Made by a program: the position numbers and the translations under genes
Notes under the pieces: generated by a model
Databases searched by the model: none
Seen by the model: the letters and a program-made list of their open reading frames with translations, nothing else
What the model was told of the DNA's origin: nothing
Assembly (NCBI RefSeq): GCF_037890695.1
Contig: NZ_CP149571.1
Span: forward strand, 389,501 to 453,500
Source: Aeromonas jandaei
Lineage (GTDB): Bacteria > Pseudomonadota > Gammaproteobacteria > Enterobacterales > Aeromonadaceae
Length of the DNA: 64,000 bases
Direction: 5' to 3'
Shown here: piece after piece, positions 59,029 to 64,000 of the stretch
Position numbering within the stretch: the first letter of the stretch is position 1
Layout: every line of letters starts with the position of its first letter

Positions 59029-59736
59029 TTACGCCGATTTGCCGAACTGAATGGCACTGAAGAGGGGGACGTCACCCACGCCAGCGACCTGCAACATGAT
59101 CTCGCCCGTGCCGGGCAGGGTGACGCGATCCACCTTGCTGGCGACATAGTTTTTGGACGTGGTGGCAACCCCGTTGAGGGATGCCTTGACCTCGAAGCTG
59201 TACTCCCCGGCGGGCAGCTCCGGCAGTTCATAATCCAGCCCGCCAGCCTTGCTTTCACCCCAACTCTTGGTCGCCACCAGGGTGCCATGCTCGTCATAAA
59301 CCTTGAGCTCGACCTGATCGGCGGCGCCCGCCAGTTCGACCTGACCGCGAATGGCTTTGTCATCGCTCTTGGTCAGGGTCTTGCTCGGTACCATCACCTC
59401 TTTGTCGATAAGGTCGGTACTCTGCAGGACCTGCTGGGTATCCATCATGTTGATGGACTTCTGCTGCAGCAGCTTCAGGCTCTCGACCCCTTCCACCATG
59501 CTGAACTGGGCCAGCTGGGTGACATATTGGGCGCCATCCAGCGGGTTGGTGGGATCCTGGTTCTGGATCTGGGCCACCATCATCTGCAGAAATTCGTTGC
59601 GCAGTTGCATGCCGCTCTGGGCACTCTGGCCAGTGGCAGAGCCCGCCGCCGCATTGTTGGGGGCGATATCCGGGGTAGCAGAGCGCTGGCTGGCACCACG
59701 GGCGGTATCAAGGGTACTTACCTGAGGCAGACTCAC
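59029..59736 (-). CDS. flgD: Lateral hook-cap protein FlgD
   Basis: This is the hook-assembly scaffold. The 235-residue protein has the conserved N-terminal segment MQLRNEFLQMMVAQIQNQDP, then TNPLDGAQYVTQLAQFSMVE. A C-terminal Tudor/FnIII-like half follows (LPAGEYSFEVKASLNGVATT). It lies between flgC (three-base gap) and flgE. Confidence 0.95.
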   Translation of the reverse strand: MSLPQVSTLDTARGASQRSATPDIAPNNAAAGSATGQSAQSGMQLRNEFLQMMVAQIQNQDPTNPLDGAQYVTQLAQFSMVEGVESLKLLQQKSINMMDTQQVLQSTDLIDKEVMVPSKTLTKSDDKAIRGQVELAGAADQVELKVYDEHGTLVATKSWGESKAGGLDYELPELPAGEYSFEVKASLNGVATTSKNYVASKVDRVTLPGTGEIMLQVAGVGDVPLFSAIQFGKSA

Positions 59737-59739
59737 GGC

Positions 59740-60165
59740 TTAGACCCCCTGACCAAGACGCAGCAGACCCTGCTGCATGCTGTTGATGCGATTGATCACC
59801 TCGACCGAGGTCTCAAAACCGCGGGAGGCACTCATCATGTCGGCCATCTCCTCCACCGCATTGACGTTGGAGTAGTAAACAAAACCGTCTTTATCGGCGA
59901 TCGGGTTGGTCGGTTCGAGACGCTTCTCGACCTGACGATCGGACTGCACTATGCCGGCGATCTGAGCCTGTGCAGACCCCAGCGCCTCTGCATCCTGCAC
60001 GCGCTGATAGAGAGTGGAGAAAACCGGCTTGATGGCGCGAAACGCGGCATCTTCACTGCCGGCTGCACTGTCCACGTTCGCCAGATTGGAGGCGACGGTA
60101 TCGAGTCGCACGGTTTGCGCCCGCATGGCACTGCCGGCGATGTCATAGATTCGGTTGAACGACAT
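59740..60165 (-). CDS. flgC: Lateral flagellar proximal rod protein FlgC
   Basis: This is a proximal rod subunit. The 141-residue protein has DIAGSAMRAQTVRLDTVASN, then LANVDSAAGSEDAAFRAIKP, and the C-terminal ANVNAVEEMADMMSASRGFE. It lies two bases after flgB and three before flgD. Confidence 0.95.
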   Translation of the reverse strand: MSFNRIYDIAGSAMRAQTVRLDTVASNLANVDSAAGSEDAAFRAIKPVFSTLYQRVQDAEALGSAQAQIAGIVQSDRQVEKRLEPTNPIADKDGFVYYSNVNAVEEMADMMSASRGFETSVEVINRINSMQQGLLRLGQGV

Positions 60166-60167
60166 GA

Positions 60168-60557
60168 TTAACGCCCCTCGATCGCTTTGGCGATCCCGGT
60201 GATTTTCATATTCAGGAAGGTCAGGCTGGTCTGGAAATCCGTGGCATTGTTGGCAAACTTGCTCTGCTCGACGCTGAGCTCAGCGGTATTGCCATCCATG
60301 GATGCCTGATAGGGGATGCGATAGAGCGGATGCTGCATATCGTCAGCCATGGTGCCCTGACTGATGGCAGCGCTCTCCTCGCCTGCCGCAACTTGCTGTG
60401 CGACACGGCCAAGAATCGTCTTATAATCGACGTCCCGGGCCAGATAGCCGGGGGTATCCACATTGGCCAGATTCCCGGCCAGAATACGCGCCCGGTCAGC
60501 CCGGATATCAAGGGCATAAGGGTGTACGCCAAGAGCGCTGTCAAATGAGATACTCAT
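60168..60557 (-). CDS. flgB: Lateral flagellar proximal rod protein FlgB
   Basis: This is a proximal rod subunit and the first gene of the long lateral flg operon. The 129-residue protein has ADRARILAGNLANVDTPGYL, ARDVDYKTIL, and the C-terminal ELSVEQSKFANNATDFQTSL. AAGGATGAAGC precedes the ATG. A sigma-54-like site lies about 45-60 bases upstream. flgA is transcribed divergently. Confidence 0.95.
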   Translation of the reverse strand: MSISFDSALGVHPYALDIRADRARILAGNLANVDTPGYLARDVDYKTILGRVAQQVAAGEESAAISQGTMADDMQHPLYRIPYQASMDGNTAELSVEQSKFANNATDFQTSLTFLNMKITGIAKAIEGR

Positions 60558-60598
60558 GCTTCATCCTTTTATGAATCAGTCAGACCGGTGCACTCGTT

Positions 60599-60615
60599 AT
60601 CAAGACTCATGCCAA
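60599..60615 (-). promoter_or_regulatory. Possible sigma-54 promoter of the lateral flgB operon
   Basis: On the minus strand TTGGCATGAGTCTTGAT resembles the -24/-12 consensus TTGGCAC-N5-TTGCA/T. Its spacing is correct, but it has one mismatch in each box. The -12 box has GA where GC is nearly invariant, which weakens the call. Lateral flg genes of Aeromonas are known to need RpoN. The site overlaps possible flgA start codons on the other strand. Confidence 0.35.
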
Positions 60616-60617
60616 TC

Positions 60618-61409
60618 ATGAAGATCCCTTATTTGCGCCGGATGCAGCGCTGCCCCTGGCTGACCACATTGATAAAAGGGGAAGTACCGTTTCCCGTATG
60701 GAAGCGCTCAGGCCTCTTCTGGCTGCTGATGCTGGCAAGCCCGCTGCACGCTGAACCCGGTGAACTGTCGCAACAGGTCGGTGCCCGCCTCAAGGAGGAT
60801 GCAAGTCAGACCCTGCATGCCTACCTGCAACAACAGGGCTGGGCAATCCCGGAGGTGGACTATCAGGTGTGGATCTCTCCGGCGGTGGAACACCTTCCTC
60901 CCTGCCAGCAAGAGATCCGCTTGCAGGCAGGGGGCCAATATCGCCAGCCGTGGGGTCGTCGCCCCTACCTGGTCGAGTGTGCCAACCCCTCCTGGCAGCT
61001 GAGAGCCCGGGTCGAGGTCACGCTCATGCTGCCAGTCTGGATGACGGCCAGGGAGATCCGGAAAGGCCAGACCATTCAGGCAGCAGACCTCGTCGAGGAG
61101 TCGCTGGATGTCAGCAGACTGCAGCGAGGCTTCATTCCCGTCTCCGAGTCGCTGACAGGCAGCAAGGCCAATCGCAATCTCAGGATGGGGCAGTTGATTG
61201 GCGAACTGGACCTGCAGAAGGCCTGGGCGGTGAAGGAGGGTGAAGGGGTGTTGATCCGGGCCGGTCAGGGTGGATTCTCGGCCACAACCCGCGGCACAGC
61301 GTTGGCAAGCGGCGCCATCGGCGATGGCATCAAGGTACGCAACAGCAGCTCAGGCAAAGAGATCCAGGCCTGGGTCATCGCAAAAGGGGAAGTCGAAACC
61401 CGTTTTTGA
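60618..61409 (+). CDS. flgA: Lateral flagellar P-ring chaperone FlgA
   Basis: This periplasmic protein is needed for P-ring assembly. It has about 263 residues if started at 60618 (MKIPYLRRMQRC). The FlgA C-terminal SAF-type domain is clear: VWMTAREIRKGQTIQAADLV, then LRMGQLIGELDLQKAWAVKE and GIKVRNSSSGKEIQAWVI. The signal peptide core is VWKRSGLFWLLMLASPLHA, but no ATG lies directly before it. All ATG starts (60609, 60618) leave an unusually long N-terminus of 40 or more residues, and an internal TTG near 60669 would give a more normal leader. The start is therefore uncertain. First gene of flgAMN, divergent from flgB. Confidence 0.9.
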   Translation: MKIPYLRRMQRCPWLTTLIKGEVPFPVWKRSGLFWLLMLASPLHAEPGELSQQVGARLKEDASQTLHAYLQQQGWAIPEVDYQVWISPAVEHLPPCQQEIRLQAGGQYRQPWGRRPYLVECANPSWQLRARVEVTLMLPVWMTAREIRKGQTIQAADLVEESLDVSRLQRGFIPVSESLTGSKANRNLRMGQLIGELDLQKAWAVKEGEGVLIRAGQGGFSATTRGTALASGAIGDGIKVRNSSSGKEIQAWVIAKGEVETRF

Positions 61410-61427
61410 ACCCGTATAAGGGTTTTT
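61409..61427 (+). terminator. Weak hairpin with T-run after flgA
   Basis: AACCC/GGGTT five-pair stem with a six-base loop, running into five T, starts at the flgA stop codon. It may reduce read-through into flgM; the stem is short. Confidence 0.3.
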
Positions 61428-61486
61428 ATTCAAGTTAGGCCGACCTTGGGTCGCTTTGCAGAGATAGACCACCAGGAATTGACGTT

Positions 61487-61762
61487 ATGAAAATCACACG
61501 CACCGACCCGCTCTACGTTCAGACCCAGTTGCAACGCAAGCAGGATGGCGCGCCAGCCCAAGTCGAGGCGCGCGCTACCAAGGCTGACGCCCAGATCAGC
61601 AGCACGGCACAGGTTGTCAATCAGGCGAGAGCCCAGCTTGCCACCACATCCGACGTGGATATGGAAAAAGTGAACCGGATCCGTCAGGCCATCAGCGAAG
61701 GAAAACTGGAACTCGATATGGATGCACTGGGTCAGGCCATTCTGGATATGCACCGCCGATGA
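61487..61762 (+). CDS. flgM: Lateral anti-sigma-28 factor FlgM
   Basis: This small protein holds the flagellar sigma factor (here presumably LafS) until the hook is complete, then is exported. The 91-residue protein has a flexible N-terminal half and the conserved C-terminal sigma-binding helix VDMEKVNRIRQAISEGKLEL. A spacer of 77 bases separates it from flgA. Its stop overlaps the flgN start by four bases (ATGA). Confidence 0.93.
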   Translation: MKITRTDPLYVQTQLQRKQDGAPAQVEARATKADAQISSTAQVVNQARAQLATTSDVDMEKVNRIRQAISEGKLELDMDALGQAILDMHRR

Positions 61763-62202
61763 GCATGGAGCCGAAGCAGCGGATCAAGGAGCTGATCCTG
61801 GGCATCCAGCAAGATTGCAGCCGCTACGCCGAGCTGCGGAGCCTGTTGCTGCGCCAGCACGGCTTGCTGGCAGCTCACGATGTCGATGGGCTGGCAACCC
61901 ACAACCAGCAGCAGACAAGGCTGATGGCCGATGTGCAAAAACAGGCTCAGCAACGTTGCCACCATCTGCTCGCTCTGGGACTGAAACCGGATGAAAAGGG
62001 GATGGCGACCCTGATTGCCAAACTGCCTGCCACCATGCAGCCAAAAGTCGCTAGCCAGTGGCAACAACTCGAACTGCTGTTGCAGCAGTGTCTGCGCCAG
62101 AACGATCTCAACGGCCGTCTGCTGGCTGGGCAGATAGAGACCATCAACACGCTGCTGGGTCAGGAGCATGCTTACGGCCAGCTGGAGCGTTTTCCCGACT
62201 AG
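61759..62202 (+). CDS. flgN: Lateral export chaperone FlgN
   Basis: This is a chaperone for the junction proteins FlgK and FlgL. The 147-residue helical protein has the FlgN-like pattern IQQDCSRYAELRSLLLRQHG, then LLAAHDVDGLATHNQQQTRL, with a coiled-coil second half. It is coupled to flgM. Its TAG stop lies in a CTAG shared with the convergent fliJ stop, with no terminator between. Confidence 0.85.
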   Translation: MSMEPKQRIKELILGIQQDCSRYAELRSLLLRQHGLLAAHDVDGLATHNQQQTRLMADVQKQAQQRCHHLLALGLKPDEKGMATLIAKLPATMQPKVASQWQQLELLLQQCLRQNDLNGRLLAGQIETINTLLGQEHAYGQLERFPD

Positions 62203-62618
62203 TTCCCCTCTTTGAGCTGACGGTGGCGCAAGCCGGAAAGCTCGTCGAGCTGGCGCTGATCCCGCAGCTCCCGCTGCTGGCTGATGGCTCGTTCACGCTT
62301 GTCCAGCAGGTGCTCCAGTCCCTTGACCCGACCAAACTGCCTGACCACCTCCCCTTCATGGCGCTCCAGATCCAGCTTGGCCAGTGCCGATTGCTGCACC
62401 TGATGGGCCAGCAGATGACGCAACTGGCGATCCATCTGCTGCTTGTTCTGCCACAGCAAGGGATGGAAAGTGGCCGAACCGGGACTCAGCGAGCCGATCA
62501 CCTCCTGCAACCGCAAGGCTCTCTGCTCTTCCCTTATCGCCTCTTCCCGCAAGCGCTGACGCTCCTTGCCGAGCGCCTCCAGCGCCTCCTGCTGCAAGCC
62601 GAGATAGGATTTCAACAT
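62199..62618 (-). CDS. fliJ: Lateral export chaperone-escort protein FliJ
   Basis: This small coiled-coil protein sits in the export ATPase ring and recycles chaperones. The 139-residue protein is strongly helical and charged (LEALGKERQRLREEAIREEQ, then HLLDKRERAISQQRELRDQR). It directly follows fliI (12-base gap), the standard order fliH-fliI-fliJ. Identification rests on position, length and coiled-coil character. It ends in the CTAG palindrome shared with flgN. Confidence 0.85.
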   Translation of the reverse strand: MLKSYLGLQQEALEALGKERQRLREEAIREEQRALRLQEVIGSLSPGSATFHPLLWQNKQQMDRQLRHLLAHQVQQSALAKLDLERHEGEVVRQFGRVKGLEHLLDKRERAISQQRELRDQRQLDELSGLRHRQLKEGN

Positions 62619-62630
62619 GGCGACCTCCTA

Positions 62631-63959
62631 TTACCTGCCCAGAACCTGCTTGAGCCCAGCCACGACCTGAGCCAGCGGGGTCTCTTCATGGATCCCCTGC
62701 TGCAGGAAGGCGGCAATGGCCGGGTAACGTTGTACCGCTTCGTCCATCTGGGGATCTGCCCCCGGTTGATAGCCACCGAGCGGCAGCAATTCACGCACCT
62801 GCTGATAGCGCCCCCACAACTGACGCAAGGTGACCGCCAGCTGCTGCCAGTCAGTCGGCACCACTTGCGGCATCACCCGGCTCACCGAAGCGCCGATGTC
62901 GATGGCCGGGTAGTGTCCCTCTTCCGCCAGACGACGGGTCAGCACTATGTGACCATCCAGAATGGCACGGGCCGAGTCGACTACCGGGTCCTGCTGATCA
63001 TCCCCTTCCGCCAACACGGTGTAAAAGGCACTCAGGCTGCCATCAGGGTGGGTACCGTTGCCGGCCCGCTCCACCAGCTGGGTCAGCATGCTGAACACCG
63101 ATGGCGGGTAGCCGCGCGTCGCCGGCGGCTCACCGATAGCCAGTGCGATTTCGCGCTGGGCCTGGGCGTAGCGGGTGAGGGAGTCCATCAATAGCAGTAC
63201 ATCCTGGCCCCGCTCACGAAAATATTCGGCAAGACGATGGCAAAGCTGGGCGGCACGCAACCGCATCAGAGGAGATTGATCCGCAGGAGCGGCCACCACC
63301 ACCGAGCGGGCCAGACCTTCCGCACCGAGACTGTGCTCGATGAACTCGCGGACTTCACGACCCCGTTCACCAATCAGCCCCACGATGACGATCTGTGCCG
63401 TAGTGTTGCGGGTCATCATGCCGAGCAGCATGCTCTTGCCCACGCCGGAACCGGCAAACAGGCCCAGTCGCTGCCCCTTGCCAACCGTCAGCAAGCCATT
63501 GATGGCACGGATACCCACATCAAGAGGTTCACGGATCGGCGTGCGCAACAGCGGATTGGGCGGAGAAGAGAAGAGTGCAACGCGCTCCCCCTCGTCACGA
63601 AGAGGACGGCCATCCAGCGGCTGCAACAGCCCATCGACAACCCGGCCCAGCAGATGCTCGCCGACCCTGATTGTCTCTTCGCCATCGATTGGCAACACCC
63701 GGGCTCCGGCGTAAAGCCCTCCCATGGGCTGCAGCGGCATCAGATAGGAGATCTCCCGGTTGAAACCCACCACCTCTGCCAACAGAGAGTCGCCGGATGC
63801 CGTATCGACCCGGCAGCGCTGCCCCATCACCAGCTGGCAGCCGATTACCTCAAGGGTCAGCCCCGTTACGCGAACCAGTCGGCCATAGCGGCGAAAACCG
63901 GGCACCTCGTCAAAGCAGTCGAGCGCCGAGGTGAGCGCCTGTTGCAGAGCTTCATGCAT
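62631..63959 (-). CDS. fliI: Lateral flagellar export ATPase FliI
   Basis: This is the hexameric ATPase of the flagellar export apparatus. The 442-residue protein shows the Walker A motif GLFAGSGVGKSMLLGMMT, Walker B DVLLLMDSLTRYAQAQREI, and GLIGERGREVREFIEHSLG, all characteristic of the F1-beta-like type III ATPases. The C-terminus is FLQQGIHEETPLAQVVAGLK. The ATG at 63959 overlaps the fliH end by eight bases. Confidence 0.97.
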   Translation of the reverse strand: MHEALQQALTSALDCFDEVPGFRRYGRLVRVTGLTLEVIGCQLVMGQRCRVDTASGDSLLAEVVGFNREISYLMPLQPMGGLYAGARVLPIDGEETIRVGEHLLGRVVDGLLQPLDGRPLRDEGERVALFSSPPNPLLRTPIREPLDVGIRAINGLLTVGKGQRLGLFAGSGVGKSMLLGMMTRNTTAQIVIVGLIGERGREVREFIEHSLGAEGLARSVVVAAPADQSPLMRLRAAQLCHRLAEYFRERGQDVLLLMDSLTRYAQAQREIALAIGEPPATRGYPPSVFSMLTQLVERAGNGTHPDGSLSAFYTVLAEGDDQQDPVVDSARAILDGHIVLTRRLAEEGHYPAIDIGASVSRVMPQVVPTDWQQLAVTLRQLWGRYQQVRELLPLGGYQPGADPQMDEAVQRYPAIAAFLQQGIHEETPLAQVVAGLKQVLGR

Positions 63960-64000
63960 GCTGCGGCAGTTCCAGCGTGCTGTTCAGCTGCTCGATGCAG
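63952..64000 (-). CDS. fliH: C-terminal end of lateral FliH (partial)
   Basis: The last 15 codons of a frame entering from the right edge (CIEQLNSTLELPQHA, stop TGA at 63954-63952) overlap the fliI start by eight bases. FliH normally precedes fliI, so this is inferred to be its C-terminus; too little is present to identify by sequence. Confidence 0.6.
   Translation of the reverse strand, partial: CIEQLNSTLELPQHA

Noticed and set aside
40000..64000. Assigning this cluster to the polar flagellum.
   Set aside because: The lafA-lafU order, a motor pair with MotAB-like proton motifs, a single-domain FlgJ and a dedicated sigma-28 gene all match the lateral system.

Overview
The window reads as a chromosomal segment of a mesophilic Aeromonas (Gammaproteobacteria). 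The evidence is a tapABCD type IV pilus cluster between nadC and coaE, a complete division and cell-wall (dcw) cluster, and a lateral-flagellar cluster that carries a maf gene between flgL and the flagellin gene lafA. That arrangement is the one known from A. hydrophila lateral flagella. Identification rests on gene content and order read by eye, so the species is not fixed. No tRNA, rRNA, CRISPR array, insertion sequence or prophage was seen.

Layout. Positions 1-2573 hold the 5' part of a patatin-like phospholipase gene (minus strand, with a stop codon in its apparent leader) and a methyl-accepting chemotaxis protein. Positions 2730-9829 are the pyruvate dehydrogenase operon read leftwards (pdhR-aceE-aceF-lpdA), with two PdhR operators upstream of pdhR. 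ampD follows on the same strand. From 10801 the plus strand carries a retropepsin-like protein, nadC, the type IV pilus genes tapA-tapB-tapC-tapD, coaE, zapD and yacG. From 18545 to 39628 the minus strand carries mutT, secA, an M23 peptidase-family gene, lpxC, and then the dcw cluster, whose transcription order is mraZ-rsmH-ftsL-ftsI-murE-murF-mraY-murD-ftsW-murG-murC-ftsQ-ftsA-ftsZ. Three GTGG repeats with a 10-bp period lie upstream of mraZ and look like the MraZ operator.

From about 40.2 kb to the right edge the window is lateral-flagellar DNA. Read in transcription order on the minus strand it contains flgB-C-D-E-F-G-H-I-J-K-L, a LafW-like protein, maf-5, a 91-residue protein, lafA (flagellin), lafB (cap), lafC (FliS), lafX, lafE (FliK), lafF (FliL), lafS (sigma-28), lafT and lafU (motor stator), and a PilZ-domain gene overlapping lafU. 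flgA-flgM-flgN diverge from flgB. fliJ, fliI and the end of fliH enter from the right edge. A lytic transglycosylase gene converges on the PilZ gene at the left border.

How the parts work together. The flagellar block encodes rod, hook, rings, filament, cap, chaperones, stator, its own flagellar sigma factor (LafS) and anti-sigma factor (FlgM), and part of the export ATPase complex. The remaining export, switch and master-regulator genes must lie beyond 64 kb or elsewhere. The least characterised parts are four genes embedded in or flanking this block: the PilZ protein coupled to the stator genes, the LafW-like protein with a flagellin-like C-terminus, the 91-residue protein coupled to maf-5, and the lytic transglycosylase that may substitute for the muramidase domain missing from this FlgJ.
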